Positions 24,443 through 34,550 of a stretch of 58,373 bases of DNA are shown in pieces (within the stretch, counting starts at the first letter, position 1; the number at the start of each line of letters is the position of its first letter). The notes beneath the pieces were generated by a model. It saw only the letters and a list, made by a program, of their open reading frames with translations. It did not search any database and was not told the DNA's origin. The stretch is from Desulfobacterales bacterium (GTDB lineage: Bacteria; Desulfobacterota; Desulfobacteria; Desulfobacterales; JAHEIW01): assembly GCA_030145015.1 (NCBI GenBank), contig JAQYWI010000008.1:1-58373 (forward strand), in the 5' to 3' direction. A program made the translations under genes and the position numbers.

Positions 24443-25804
24443 CTAGATATTCAGCTCTAACTGAATCAAACAAAGCTCGGCTTTTTTTGTATTCTCAATA
24501 CGCACCGGCTCGGCTGCACTGCAAGTGATCGATTCTCTCGAATTCAGTATCTTTCGATTAGAGCCGGTGCTGACTGTGGCCTGCCCTTTGACAACAAAAA
24601 GGTGATAGGCAGCGTTCTTATTCGCCGGCAGCTCGAGCGAAGCATTGGAATTGACCTTCAGCTCGGCGGCCGTACAATTGTCCGTGTCATCGAGCAGCTT
24701 TAAGATTCCCCAGGGATGGTAACCGCTGCGATGCTGATGGAACTCCCGGCGCCCCTCATCTTTTAATTTAGAAACAATGGATTTCACATCGCGGCTGTGT
24801 TCAAGGTCGGAGACAAATACCGAATCCGGGGTTTCCACCACGGCCATATCCCGCAGGCGGTTGGCAGCGATCAAACGGTTATGGCTGAGGATCAAGCAAT
24901 TGCGGGTATCTTGCATAATGACATCACCATCGACGACGTTGTTATCGGCATCTTTTTCCAGAAAATCATACAGCGATTTCCACGATCCGATGTCGCTCCA
25001 ACCGATATCAGAAGGCAGGACAACGCCTTTTTCGGTTTTTTCCATGATGGCATAATCAATGGAGATATCGGTCAGTTGATCATAATCCTGCCTGGCGATC
25101 GGTTTATCCACCCTAAAAATCGTTTCCATTTTGGCGAGCAATTCAGGCTGGTAGGTTTTAAATTCGGATAAAATGACCGAGGCTTTAAAGGCAAACATGC
25201 CGCTGTTCCAGAAAAAATTACCGGCTTTAATGTAATTTTCGGCGGTGGGCAGGTCGGGTTTTTCAACAAATCGTTTGAGCGTCAGGGCGCCATGGGACAT
25301 TTTGGTTTGTCCCTCGACATAGCCATAGCCCGTCTCAGGGTAATGGGGTTGGATTCCGAAGGTGACGACATACCCGTCATTGGCCAGCTTTATGGCGGCT
25401 TTGAGCCTGTCGTGAAAACCGTCCAAATTTTTGATGACATGATCGGCCGGGAAAATACATAGAACTGCGTCTTTTTCAAAGGCCAGCAAATGTAACACCG
25501 CCAATAAAATTGCCGGCGCCGTATTGCGGCCGCTGGGCTCGCATATCAATTTGCCCTCCGGTTTGAGGCCGAGATTTTCAATATGATGGGCGGTTTCATG
25601 GAAATGCTGCTCGCCGCAGACCACTCTGACGTTTTTGATATCCAGTACCGGCGGTAAGCGTTTAATTGTCTCCTGCAGCAGGGAATGTTCCCCGGTGAAC
25701 TTGACCAGCTGTTTTGGATACAGTTCTCTGGAAACCGGCCACAGTCGGGTTCCGGTTCCGCCCGCCAACAGGATGGGGTAAATGGTGAGGTCAGATTCCT
25801 TCAT
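24443..25804 (-). CDS. manC: Mannose-1-phosphate guanylyltransferase (ManC/AlgA type)
   Basis: Makes GDP-mannose from mannose-1-phosphate and GTP for surface polysaccharides; many homologues also isomerise mannose-6-phosphate. Length 453 residues. The nucleotidyltransferase signature GGTGTRLWPVSRELYPKQ is at residues 15-32. FPADHVI follows near 118, and FVEKPDLPTAENYI near 180 includes the catalytic-site Lys. The C-terminal 110 residues are a cupin region (HQHRSGYHPWG...), shorter and less conserved than in full bifunctional enzymes, so isomerase activity is doubtful. AGAGGACTTT precedes ATG 25804. It lies downstream of dnaE, with a family-1 repeat between. Confidence 0.88.
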   Translation of the reverse strand: MKESDLTIYPILLAGGTGTRLWPVSRELYPKQLVKFTGEHSLLQETIKRLPPVLDIKNVRVVCGEQHFHETAHHIENLGLKPEGKLICEPSGRNTAPAILLAVLHLLAFEKDAVLCIFPADHVIKNLDGFHDRLKAAIKLANDGYVVTFGIQPHYPETGYGYVEGQTKMSHGALTLKRFVEKPDLPTAENYIKAGNFFWNSGMFAFKASVILSEFKTYQPELLAKMETIFRVDKPIARQDYDQLTDISIDYAIMEKTEKGVVLPSDIGWSDIGSWKSLYDFLEKDADNNVVDGDVIMQDTRNCLILSHNRLIAANRLRDMAVVETPDSVFVSDLEHSRDVKSIVSKLKDEGRREFHQHRSGYHPWGILKLLDDTDNCTAAELKVNSNASLELPANKNAAYHLFVVKGQATVSTGSNRKILNSRESITCSAAEPVRIENTKKAELCLIQLELNI

Positions 25805-25847
25805 AAAGTCCTCTATCTTTAAATACTAAAAGTAAGTGAGCTTCGTT

Positions 25848-25968
25848 AGATAATTAGGTAAAAAAAATGCCTAAAATGACTAAAATGAGCTAAAATGCCT
25901 AAAATTATGGTGTCGCTATGCTCCATCTATTTTAATAAAATGGACAGAATTCATTAATTTTAGGCATT
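25848..25968 (-). repeat. Family-1 repeat, copy 3 (reverse orientation)
   Basis: On the minus strand it reads GGAATGCCTAAAATTAATGA, then ATTCTGTCC, AGATGGAGCATAGCGACACC and ATAATTTTAGGCATTTTAGC. The arm enters the 3' end of dnaE: the bases GCCTAA supply its final Ala codon and TAA stop. Confidence 0.82.
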
Positions 25969-28900
25969 CCTTTGACGATAATTGTTTCGCCTGGGAGCGG
26001 TTTTTGCCGCCATGCATTGGGTTTCAACAGCGTTGTAGCCCAGCAACGCGTTGACTTCCCGTGTCAAAGCCCCACCGGCCTTTAGCTTCAATGAATCCGG
26101 CAGGGCAACAATGGCGTCGGTGTTTTCGGGACTGCGCAAATGCAGGTAGGCCCGGCACCCGCCCGGGTATTTTTTTAATATTTCATGCAGTTTTGCAAGT
26201 GCCTCGCGATCTGTGCTCGAAATCGCTAGATTAAAATGGATGCTGGCCGTCCAGGTCTCCTCAGCTTTATCCATGGCGACCACCTTTTCAGCCAGAATTT
26301 TAACCGATTGTTCATCTTTTTGAACCTGCCCCTGAATCAGAATAGAGTTATCCTCGACGAGCAGCTCACCCACACCGGCATACACCCGCGAAAACACCGT
26401 GGCCTCAACCGCACCGTGCAGATCTTCGATGGTGACAAAGGCCATCAAATCGCCTCTTTTGGTTTTGATAATCTTGGTGTTGCGAATCAGGCCGCCGATG
26501 CGAACGGCGCCGCCGTTTTTTAGCTCTTTGATGGAGATCGCATTGGCATTGGTAAACTTGGCGAGTAAATCTTCATAGCGTTTCAAGGGATGCCCGCTGA
26601 TATAAAACCCAAGAGATTCCTTTTCAAACGCCAGACGCTGCTTTTCCGACCACTCCTCGATTTGCGGAAGGGCCGGTGCATTGATCACTTGCGGATTTAC
26701 GGTACCATCAAATAACCCGATTTGAGGATCGAGGCGCTCCTTTTGTAGGCGCTGGCCGTAATCCAGCGCATCTTCCAGGGCCGCCATCATCTGGGAGCGG
26801 TTCGCACCGGTGGAATCAAAGGCGCCGCATTTAATTAGAGATTCAACCACGCGTTTATTTACTTTTTTTAAATCCACGCGCTCGCAAAAATCAAAAAGAG
26901 ATGTGAAACCGTCCTCTCCGCGGGACTCAATGATGGCTTCAATAGCACTTTCGCCCACATTCTTGACGGCCACCAAACCAAAACGAATCTGATCACCGTT
27001 AACGCTAAAGGCTTTATCGCTGTATTTGATATCCGGCGGCAAAACCGTAATGCCGTGACTGCGACATTCAACGATATACTTTACGACCCCGTCGGTGGAG
27101 TGCATTTCACTGGTCAGCAATGCGGCCATAAATTCGACCGGAAAGTGAGCCTTGAGATAAGCCGTTTGATAGGCAATCAGGGCATAGGCCGCACTGTGGG
27201 ATTTATTGAACCCGTAACCGCCGAACTTTTCCATCAAAGAAAAAATCGGTGCGGCCTCATCGGCGGCAATCTCGTTTTTGGCGGCGCCGCTCACAAAACG
27301 CTCGCGGTGTTCGGCCATGATCGCCTGAATCTTTTTGCCCATGGCCTTGCGCAGATCATCGGCTTCTGCCATGGAATAGTTGGCCAGATCGTTGGCAATT
27401 TTCATCACCTGTTCCTGATAGACGATCACGCCGTAAGTTTCTTTTAAGATCGGCTCCAGCTGGGGCAAAAGATATTCCACCTTCTTTTTACCATGCTTGC
27501 GCGCCACATAATCGTCAATCATACCGCTTTCCATCGGTCCGGGACGGTAAAGCGCCACCAAAGCGATAACATCATCAAAAGACTCCGGTTTGAGCCGCAC
27601 CAGTAAATCTTTCATGCCCGAACTTTCAAGCTGAAACACGCCGGTGGTATCCCCGCCAGACAAAAGGCGGTAGGTGTCGACATCGGTCAATTCGATGTTA
27701 TCAAGATCCGGCGGAGTTTTCCCCTGGTGGGCGATCAGGGCAAGGGTGTTGGCAATGACCGTCAGGTTGCGCAGGCCCAGAAAATCAAACTTTACCAGCC
27801 CGATTTTCTCGACGACCTTCATATCATACTGGGTTACCACCTCACCCTTTTTCCCACGATAAAGCGGCATATAATTGACCAGGGGCTCGTCGGCGATGAC
27901 CACTCCGGCTGCATGTGTCGAGGCATGCCTGGGAAGGCCTTCCAGCACCCGGCAGATCTTGATGAGCTCATCGATTTCAGGCTTTTGACGCGCAAGTTCG
28001 CGTAGCCGGGGCTCCCGCTCCAGGGCCTCATCAAGACTGATGTTTAAAATGTCCGGAACCATTTTGGCGATGGCATCCACCTCCGCCAGCGGAATATCCA
28101 TCGCACGGCCGACATCCCGAATAACCGCCCGGGTTTTCAGTTTTCCAAAGGTAATAATCTGGGCGACATAATCCCCACCCCCGTATTTGTCGACCACATA
28201 TTTGTAAATGTCTTCCCGGCCGTCGATGCAAAAATCAACATCGATATCCGGCATGCTCTTGCGAGCCGGATTGAGAAAGCGTTCAAAAATCAGGCCATGG
28301 GTGATGGGGTCCAAATCGGTAATTCCCAGGCTATAAGCCACCAGACTGCCGGCAGCCGAACCTCGTCCGGGTCCGACAGGCACATTATTTTCTCTGGCGT
28401 GACGAATAAAATCGGCCACAATCAGAAAATAACCGGAAAATCCCATATCGCGTATGACTGAAATTTCATAGTCCAGACGATCACGATAAAGGGCCTCATC
28501 GATTTGCGGGTCCTTTGCTTTAAGCCGCTGCATTCGCAGCTCAAACCCTTGTCGGACGTTTTGGGTAAAAAGCGCATCGCTGCTCGACCCCGACACATCG
28601 GCAAACCGTGGAAAGTGATAGGTTTTAAAATCAAATTCAATATGACACCGGCCGGCAATGTCCACGGTATTACTGAGCGCCCCCGGATAGTCTTTAAATG
28701 CGGTGTGCATTTCAGCTTTTGATTTAAAATAAAGCTGATCGGTCCGAAACTTAAAGCGCTCGTTATCGTGAATCGTTTTACCGGTTTGAATGCACAGCAG
28801 GACATCATGCGCGCGCACATCGTCTTTACTCAGATAATGGCAGTCATTGCTGGCGACCAGGGGGATCGATAATCGCTGGCTGATGTCTAGAAGCGTCTGA

Positions 28901-29472
28901 TTGACCTGTTCTTGCTCATCGATACCGTTGTTTTGGACTTCCAGAAAAAAATTATTCTCCCCAAAAATTTCACGATACCCGTCTGCCACCTCCTCAGCCT
29001 GCTCGATGCGTCCTTGCTGGATACGACGCGGAATCTCGCCGTGCAGACAGGCGGTTAAACCGATCAGACCCTTGCTGCATTCTTTTAGAATTTGTTTATC
29101 AATGCGGGGCCTATAGTAAAAGCCTTCAAGCTGTGCAGCTGTGGCCAGTTTACATAGGTTGCGGTAGCCTTCATTATTTTTAGCCAGCAATATTAAGTGC
29201 GAAAGATCTTTATTGTCCAGGGGCGTCTTATCAAAGCGGGTCCTGGGGGCCACATAGATTTCACAGCCGATAATCGGCTTTATCCCGGACTTGATGGCCT
29301 TTTCATAAAATTCTACCGCCCCGAACATCGTACCGTGATCGGTAACCGTTACAGCTTGCATTTCAAATTCGGCCGCACGCCTTAAAAGATCATCAATACG
29401 GATGGCGCCGTCCAGCAGGCTATACTGGGTATGGACATGCAGATGGACAAAATCGGGAACGGCTTCTGTCAT
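25960..29472 (-). CDS. dnaE: DNA polymerase III alpha subunit
   Basis: Replicative polymerase catalytic subunit of 1170 residues, normal for DnaE1. Order: PHP domain starting FVHLHVHTQYSLLDGA (residues 8-23), palm with GPGRGSAAGSLVAY and the catalytic acids in PDIDVDFCID near 410. Fingers contain GFNKSHSAAYALIAYQTAYLK near 770. A helix-hairpin-helix follows (KVNKRVVESLIKCGAFD). The OB-fold near 1000 reads GGLIRNTKIIKTKRGDLMAF, with a C-terminal tau-binding region. GGGTGATTT precedes the ATG. The last codons are provided by a family-1 repeat arm. A 129-bp multi-hairpin element lies just upstream of its start. Confidence 0.97.
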   Translation of the reverse strand: MTEAVPDFVHLHVHTQYSLLDGAIRIDDLLRRAAEFEMQAVTVTDHGTMFGAVEFYEKAIKSGIKPIIGCEIYVAPRTRFDKTPLDNKDLSHLILLAKNNEGYRNLCKLATAAQLEGFYYRPRIDKQILKECSKGLIGLTACLHGEIPRRIQQGRIEQAEEVADGYREIFGENNFFLEVQNNGIDEQEQVNQTLLDISQRLSIPLVASNDCHYLSKDDVRAHDVLLCIQTGKTIHDNERFKFRTDQLYFKSKAEMHTAFKDYPGALSNTVDIAGRCHIEFDFKTYHFPRFADVSGSSSDALFTQNVRQGFELRMQRLKAKDPQIDEALYRDRLDYEISVIRDMGFSGYFLIVADFIRHARENNVPVGPGRGSAAGSLVAYSLGITDLDPITHGLIFERFLNPARKSMPDIDVDFCIDGREDIYKYVVDKYGGGDYVAQIITFGKLKTRAVIRDVGRAMDIPLAEVDAIAKMVPDILNISLDEALEREPRLRELARQKPEIDELIKICRVLEGLPRHASTHAAGVVIADEPLVNYMPLYRGKKGEVVTQYDMKVVEKIGLVKFDFLGLRNLTVIANTLALIAHQGKTPPDLDNIELTDVDTYRLLSGGDTTGVFQLESSGMKDLLVRLKPESFDDVIALVALYRPGPMESGMIDDYVARKHGKKKVEYLLPQLEPILKETYGVIVYQEQVMKIANDLANYSMAEADDLRKAMGKKIQAIMAEHRERFVSGAAKNEIAADEAAPIFSLMEKFGGYGFNKSHSAAYALIAYQTAYLKAHFPVEFMAALLTSEMHSTDGVVKYIVECRSHGITVLPPDIKYSDKAFSVNGDQIRFGLVAVKNVGESAIEAIIESRGEDGFTSLFDFCERVDLKKVNKRVVESLIKCGAFDSTGANRSQMMAALEDALDYGQRLQKERLDPQIGLFDGTVNPQVINAPALPQIEEWSEKQRLAFEKESLGFYISGHPLKRYEDLLAKFTNANAISIKELKNGGAVRIGGLIRNTKIIKTKRGDLMAFVTIEDLHGAVEATVFSRVYAGVGELLVEDNSILIQGQVQKDEQSVKILAEKVVAMDKAEETWTASIHFNLAISSTDREALAKLHEILKKYPGGCRAYLHLRSPENTDAIVALPDSLKLKAGGALTREVNALLGYNAVETQCMAAKTAPRRNNYRQRNA

Positions 29473-29503
29473 AAATCACCCGTTTCTAAGTTGAAATTGG
29501 ATT

Positions 29504-29632
29504 GAGTCAACGACCACCCGCACAACGGGTGGCTTGGATTTTACCGCCATAGGCGGTAAAAGACAGGGGCGCGAAGTGCCCCAATCGTTGCGGGTGGAAC
29601 CGGGTGCCAAGCACCCGGTTTGGAAAACCCAA
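29504..29632 (+). repeat. Family-3 multi-hairpin element, copy 1 (129 bp)
   Basis: Four successive hairpins: CCACCCG/CGGGTGG, TTTTACCGCC/GGCGGTAAAA with ATA loop, GGGGCGC/GTGCCCC with GAA loop, and AACCGGGTGC/GCACCCGGTT with CAA loop. It differs by about two bases from the copy at 57103-57231. Both start GAGTCAACGACC and end GGAAAACCCAA. It lies upstream of dnaE. Confidence 0.9.
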
Positions 29633-29798
29633 TAATTAAAGCTCAAATAAAGATCGATCATTTGTGAGGGTAAATGGGCAAGATTTTTATTTATACCATA
29701 ACTGAAATTTTTTTTCGATATGCAATTTCCTGCGAAAATTCGCCGGCGGCAAACACTTCAGTACAAGGCGAAAATAGCCTTTAAGGATTTATAGGGTT

Positions 29799-31262
29799 TT
29801 ACTCGAGGGAATAGTTGGGTGCCTCTTTGGTAATAATCACATCATGCACGTGGCTTTCGCGCATACCGGCAGCGCTGACCTTCACGAATCGTGCCTTTTC
29901 GCGTAGCTCATCCAAGGTGCGGCAGCCGACATATCCCATTCCGGCCTTTAAGCCGCCAATCAGCTGAAAAATGGTTCCGGCGAGGGTTCCACGGTAAGGT
30001 ACGCGGCCGACAATACCTTCCGGGACCAGTTTGTCTTCATCGGCTTTTTCGGTTTGATAATAGCGATCCTTGCTGCCTTTTTTCATTGCCTCAATCGAAC
30101 CCATGCCGCGGTATACTTTATAACTGCGACCCTGGAAAAAAATCTGCTCCCCCGGGGTCTCCTCAGTGCCGGCAAACAGGCCGCCGATCATAACGACCGC
30201 AGCGCCGGCACCGACCGCCTTGGTAATATCCCCTGAAAACCGGATACCACCGTCTGCGATCAAGGGGACGCCGGTTTTACCGGAAACGGCCCGGCAGTTC
30301 ATAATGGCGGTAAATTGAGGCACACCAATACCGGCAACGATACGGGTCGTGCAGATGGAACCCGGGCCGATGCCGATCTTGACGCCATCGGCACCGGCAT
30401 TTATCAAATCTTCCGCGCCCTTGGCTGTGCCGACATTTCCGGCGATAAGCTCCAGGTCCTTGTGGTTACGCTTTAATGTCTGAACGGCCGCGATGACATT
30501 TTCAGTATGTCCGTGTGAGGTATCAATTAAAACCACATCAGCACCTGCATTTAGCAAGGCCTCAGCACGTTCTTCCATATCCGGACCGACCCCGACCGCC
30601 GCGCCGACCCGAAGCCGGCCCCTCCGGTCTTTACACGCACTCGGATATTTTTTCAGTTTCTCAATGTCTTTAATGGTAATCAAACCGGTCAAGCGCCCCT
30701 TTTTGTCAACCACTAACAGCTTCTCAATTCGGTGCTGATGTAGCAGTTGTTTCGAGTCTTCCAGGGAAATTCCTTCATGTACCGTCACTAGATTATCTTT
30801 GGTCATTACATCAGAAACATTTTTTTGAAGATCGGTTTCAAACCGTAAATCCCGATTGGTGACGATCCCTACGAGTTGGTCTCCTTTGGTCACCGGCACC
30901 CCCGATATACGGTAGTTTTCCATTAACTTGAGAACTTCGGCCACTTTCTGTTCGGGGCGAATCGTAACCGGATCCACAATCATGCCGCTTTCTGATTTCT
31001 TTACTTTGTCAACCTCCATCGCCTGACTTTGTATGCTCATGTTGCGGTGGATGAAGCCCATGCCGCCTTCCCGGGCGATGCTGATGGCCGTGTCCGCCTC
31101 GGTAACGGTGTCCATGGCCGCACTGACAATCGGTATATTTAAGGTAATGTTGCGGGTCAGACGGGTGCTGACATTCACATCCTTGGGTAATACATCCGAA
31201 TAATTGGGAATCAGCAATACATCATCAAAGGAATACGCTTCTTCCGGCGGTATTTTTGGCAT
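29799..31262 (-). CDS. guaB: IMP dehydrogenase
   Basis: Oxidises IMP to XMP, the committed step to GMP. 487 residues, normal length. The N-terminal barrel part is [19 protein letters not shown]. Two CBS domains sit at about 93-205 ([18 protein letters not shown] and [13 protein letters not shown]). The catalytic loop [18 protein letters not shown] holds the active Cys near 304. The flap has [17 protein letters not shown] good ribosome-binding site ACGGAGAAAG precedes the ATG. It seems to be transcribed alone, with a 533-bp repeat-rich spacer upstream. Confidence 0.97.
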   Translation of the reverse strand: MPKIPPEEAYSFDDVLLIPNYSDVLPKDVNVSTRLTRNITLNIPIVSAAMDTVTEADTAISIAREGGMGFIHRNMSIQSQAMEVDKVKKSESGMIVDPVTIRPEQKVAEVLKLMENYRISGVPVTKGDQLVGIVTNRDLRFETDLQKNVSDVMTKDNLVTVHEGISLEDSKQLLHQHRIEKLLVVDKKGRLTGLITIKDIEKLKKYPSACKDRRGRLRVGAAVGVGPDMEERAEALLNAGADVVLIDTSHGHTENVIAAVQTLKRNHKDLELIAGNVGTAKGAEDLINAGADGVKIGIGPGSICTTRIVAGIGVPQFTAIMNCRAVSGKTGVPLIADGGIRFSGDITKAVGAGAAVVMIGGLFAGTEETPGEQIFFQGRSYKVYRGMGSIEAMKKGSKDRYYQTEKADEDKLVPEGIVGRVPYRGTLAGTIFQLIGGLKAGMGYVGCRTLDELREKARFVKVSAAGMRESHVHDVIITKEAPNYSLE

Positions 31263-31392
31263 GCGCTTTCTCCGTTAGTCCATATCAGGGTAATCGTTAG
31301 ACTTTATCAATTACCATAATTGAAAGGTTTAATTATGTTGGTACCATTCGGATTTTGAATGGAATTTGTGATATTGGCGGTCATCCTGCTGA

Positions 31393-31495
31393 AGGCCGGA
31401 TTTGCACCCCAAAGGGCACGAAGTTCACGAAGGGACTTAAAAGTCCTCCTTTGAATATCATTCTTTGTGCTCTTCGTGATCTTCGTGGTTAAATT
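31393..31495. repeat. Quasi-palindrome of CACGAAG words
   Basis: GGGCACGAAGTTCACGAAGGG on the left faces TTTGTGCTCTTCGTGATCTTCGTGG on the right, around a GGACTTAAAAGTCC centre. It uses the same word class as 37145-37240 and 39669-39755. The remaining spacer (31700-31795) has CTCGTTCTCGTCCTCG words resembling 35262-35355. Confidence 0.7.
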
Positions 31496-31599
31496 TTGAC
31501 ATTAACTCCGGGTCATCCAGGTTAGGCATCCGAATAGCAAAACCCATCGTCTTTGGCAATCTTTTATTTGTCAACTTGACAATAAGGCCTATTGCATAA

Positions 31600-31699
31600 T
31601 AGAAGCTATCTCAATCCGCCTGCGGCGGACTAAGGGCCCATGGCAGCGTTGCCCCGCCAAAGCGGGGAACCCTGATCCACATTTTTGAGATAACTTCTA
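31600..31699. repeat. Family-2 palindromic element, copy B (100 bp, short form)
   Basis: Inverted ends TAGAAGCTATCTCAA (31600-31614) and TTGAGATAACTTCTA (31685-31699) match at 14 of 15 positions. Read on the minus strand it carries GTGGATCAGGGTTC and GGGGCAACGCTGCCATGGGC as in the other copies. The long inner hairpin is replaced by a short CCCCGC/GCGGGG stem. Confidence 0.82.
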
Positions 31700-31795
31700 G
31701 TATCGTAATCTTTATCGTGCTCGTTCTCGTCCTCGTTATTTGATGCTATATCCTGGACGAGTATTAGCATGATTAGAATATGGGGTTATTAAAAT

Positions 31796-32404
31796 ATGCT
31801 ATTTAAAGTAAATCCCCTCAACCCCCAGAATCGACTCATTCAAACGGCGGTCGACATCCTGACGAAAGGCGGCATCGTCGTCTATCCAACCGACACCCAT
31901 TACGGCATCGGCTGTGACATCCTGAATAAAAAGGCCATTGAACGTATCTACCAATTGAAACAGCGAAATAAAAACAAGCCCTTCAGTTTTATTTGCTCGG
32001 GGCTCAAAAACATCAGTGATTATGCCAAGGTATCCAATTATGCCTATAAGACCATGAGAAGGCTTTTACCGGGCCCCTATACCTTTATCCTTGAGGGTTC
32101 CAAACTGGTACCCAAGATTATGCTGACCAAACGCAAAACAGCTGGAATTCGCGTGCCGGATCATAAAATATGTCTCGAACTGGTAGAGGGTCTGGGAAAC
32201 CCCATTATCAACACGAGTGCCACGATGCCTGACGGCAGCATCCTTAACGACGCTTCCCTGATTCATGACATATTTAAAAACCGCATTGATTTAGTGATTG
32301 ACGGGGATATTGTGCCGGGAAAACCGTCAAGTGTCATTTCCCTGATAAATGACACACCCGAGGTTATCCGCAAAGGGACGGGGGATGTAAGTATTTTCCA
32401 ATAA
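31796..32404 (+). CDS. Sua5/YciO/YrdC-family protein
   Basis: YrdC-fold protein of 202 residues. Family motifs: GGIVVYPTDTHYGIGCDI near 30-47, KQRNKNKPFSF, RRLLPGPYTFIL near 89 and TAGIRVPDHKI near 116. Members make threonylcarbamoyl-AMP for the t6A tRNA modification (TsaC/Sua5) or are YciO paralogues of less certain role. The short length and lack of a C-terminal Sua5 domain fit either. It ends exactly where a palindromic element begins, facing rpsA. Confidence 0.85.
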   Translation: MLFKVNPLNPQNRLIQTAVDILTKGGIVVYPTDTHYGIGCDILNKKAIERIYQLKQRNKNKPFSFICSGLKNISDYAKVSNYAYKTMRRLLPGPYTFILEGSKLVPKIMLTKRKTAGIRVPDHKICLELVEGLGNPIINTSATMPDGSILNDASLIHDIFKNRIDLVIDGDIVPGKPSSVISLINDTPEVIRKGTGDVSIFQ

Positions 32405-32549
32405 AAAACCCATCACAAAGAGGTGGATCAGGGTTCAGGGCAAGGCGTCCCGTGAATTGAAAACGGAGCGCACACGCAGTACGTGAGTATTTCAATTCAC
32501 GGGACAACGCAGCCCTGGGCACTGAGACGCCTTTTTGTGATGGTTTTTT
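32403..32549. repeat. Family-2 palindromic element, copy C, between two stops
   Basis: Ends AAAAAACCCATCACAAA and TTTGTGATGGTTTTTT are inverted. The inner hairpin TCCCGTGAATTGAAA/TTTCAATTCACGGGA is a perfect 15-bp stem around GAGCGCACACG...GTACGTGAG. It spans precisely from the TAA of the YrdC gene to the TAA of rpsA. With A- and T-runs at the ends it could end transcription in both directions. Confidence 0.87.
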
Positions 32550-34392
32550 AGTCTTCGTTCAGCTTTTCTTGCAGGTTCTCGCGTAAAATTTCGCCAAAAG
32601 TAGAAGTCGCCGGCCTTCCATTATTGACATACTCGCTAAGCAAGCTTTGTTCATCTTCGATTTCGAGTCGTTTGATGGAAAGGCCGATGCGCCTTTCTTC
32701 CATATTGATGTTCATGACTCTGGCGGTAATGACATCAGCTATTTTGAATTTTTCCATCGGTGATTTTATTTTTTCTTTGCTGATTTCAGATATGTGAACA
32801 AGGCCTTCAATCCCTTCTTCCAGCTCAACAAAAATGCCAAAATCCGTCAGGTTGGTAACGGTTCCGGTTATTTCCTTGCCGACTTTATATCTTTCAACTA
32901 CGGTCTGCCATGGGTCGGCCTGCAATTGTTTTATGCCGAGGGAGAAGCGCTCGTTGTCTTTTTCAATATCCAACACGATGGCCTGAACAACATCGCCTTT
33001 TTTATAAAGCTCGGAGGGGTGTTTGATCCGTTTTGTCCAGGAAATATCGGAGATGTGAACCAGCCCATCAATGCCTTCATCAATACCGATAAAAAGCCCA
33101 AAATCCGTAATGTTTTTTAGTTTCCCCTCGATGGTGGTACCGATCGGATATTTTTCGCTGATCACATCCCATGGATTCGGAACAACCTGTTTCATCCCCA
33201 GTGAAATCCGCCGGCTTTCGGGTTTTATATCCAGGACAACGGCTTCCACCTCATCTCCGACCGAAACAACCTTGGAGGGATGCCGAATTTTACGCGTCCA
33301 AGACATTTCAGACACATGGATGAGCCCCTCAATGCCCTCTTCAAGCTCTATAAATGAACCATAATCCGTCAAACTTACGACTTTTCCCGTCACGCGGGAA
33401 CCGACGGCATAATTTTCCGCAGCCGTGGACCAAGGATCCTCGGAAAGTTGTTTCATTCCCAAAGAGACCCTTTCGTTTTCCAGATCCAGATTTAAGATCT
33501 TGACGTTGATCGGATCGCCGATTGCAAAAAGCTCTGAAGGATGCTTCACCCGTCCCCATGATATATCGGTAATATGAAGCAGCCCGTCAACACCGCCGAG
33601 ATCCACAAATACGCCATATTCGGTTATATTTTTAACGATGCCTTCAATGACTTTGCCCTCTTCGATAGTCGCCAGAGTGGTGCTGCGTTTTTCCTCAAGT
33701 TCTTTCTCCAAAATGGCCCGCCGGGAAAGAACAATATTGCTGCGTTTGCGGTTGTATTTTAAAATCTTGAAATCAAACTCTTTGCCGACCATTTCATCGA
33801 GATTTCGAATCGGTCGCAGATCGGCCTGGGAGCCGGGCAAAAACGCCGGAACGCCGATGTCCACCGAAAATCCGCCTTTTACCCGGTTGGTAATCGTACC
33901 TTTGACGGTGCCTTCTTCATCATAGGAGATTTTAATCGATTCCCAGACTTTTATATTGGCGGCTTTATCCTTAGACAACAGCACGCGTTCATCCTCATCG
34001 TCCCACCATTCAACCATGACCTCGATGGTATCTCCCACATTGGCCGTCATGTTGCCTTTTTCATCTAAAAATTCCTGCATCCGTACTTGACCTTCAGATT
34101 TGTATCCGATGTCGATCAGCACCTGATCTTTATCTATGGAAATAATCCTGCCGGTGACCACTTCTCCCTCGGCAAAGCGTTTGAAACTCTCTTCATACAT
34201 GTCCATCACGCTTTCCATGCTGTCGATCGGGCCTTTTGAAGTCTCTTTGGATGAACTCTCCGGTGATTGTTGGGCTTTGATCTCTTCCATTTGCGGTTCA
34301 CTTTCCGTTTTCATTTGCTCAATAGCCTTATCATCGGCAATTTCAGTTTGATTTTCATTTTGAGTGTCATCCTTGATAGTTTCATCAACCAT
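32548..34392 (-). CDS. rpsA: 30S ribosomal protein S1
   Basis: Protein of 614 residues with six S1 RNA-binding repeats. Repeats 3-6 are recognised by recurrent GFSVDIG/GVFVDLGGVDGLLHITDISWG/GSFIELEEGIEGLIHVSEMSW-type segments spaced about 85-90 residues, each ending in a RxSLGxKQL motif. The N-terminal 45 residues are acidic and low in complexity (DETIKDDTQNENQTEIAD), an extension beyond E. coli S1. It binds mRNA and helps initiation. AAGGGGGATT precedes the ATG. It is downstream of hisC and cmk, a common arrangement (cmk-rpsA). Confidence 0.96.
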   Translation of the reverse strand: MVDETIKDDTQNENQTEIADDKAIEQMKTESEPQMEEIKAQQSPESSSKETSKGPIDSMESVMDMYEESFKRFAEGEVVTGRIISIDKDQVLIDIGYKSEGQVRMQEFLDEKGNMTANVGDTIEVMVEWWDDEDERVLLSKDKAANIKVWESIKISYDEEGTVKGTITNRVKGGFSVDIGVPAFLPGSQADLRPIRNLDEMVGKEFDFKILKYNRKRSNIVLSRRAILEKELEEKRSTTLATIEEGKVIEGIVKNITEYGVFVDLGGVDGLLHITDISWGRVKHPSELFAIGDPINVKILNLDLENERVSLGMKQLSEDPWSTAAENYAVGSRVTGKVVSLTDYGSFIELEEGIEGLIHVSEMSWTRKIRHPSKVVSVGDEVEAVVLDIKPESRRISLGMKQVVPNPWDVISEKYPIGTTIEGKLKNITDFGLFIGIDEGIDGLVHISDISWTKRIKHPSELYKKGDVVQAIVLDIEKDNERFSLGIKQLQADPWQTVVERYKVGKEITGTVTNLTDFGIFVELEEGIEGLVHISEISKEKIKSPMEKFKIADVITARVMNINMEERRIGLSIKRLEIEDEQSLLSEYVNNGRPATSTFGEILRENLQEKLNED

Positions 34393-34550
34393 GAATAATT
34401 AATCCCCCTTAGCCTATTTTATTGCAGCCGGCTTAAGCCTTGGCGCAACCTTGTATTACTAACAGAATAGGAAAAAAATGCAATCCTTTATTTCAATTTT
34501 TGTAAAAACTGTAGGTTTTATACATGTATATTAAGAATTAGGTACTATTT

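Noticed and set aside
29504..29632. Integron attC site for the multi-hairpin element
   Set aside because: The ends do not fit the RYYYAAC/GTTRRRY core sites (AGTCAAC and GTTTGGA fail), no integrase is present, and the four-hairpin fold differs.
29476..29661. 60-70-residue open frames over both family-3 copies (also 57057-57260)
   Set aside because: They are shadows of a structured non-coding repeat; conservation follows the DNA hairpins and there is no ribosome-binding site or domain.
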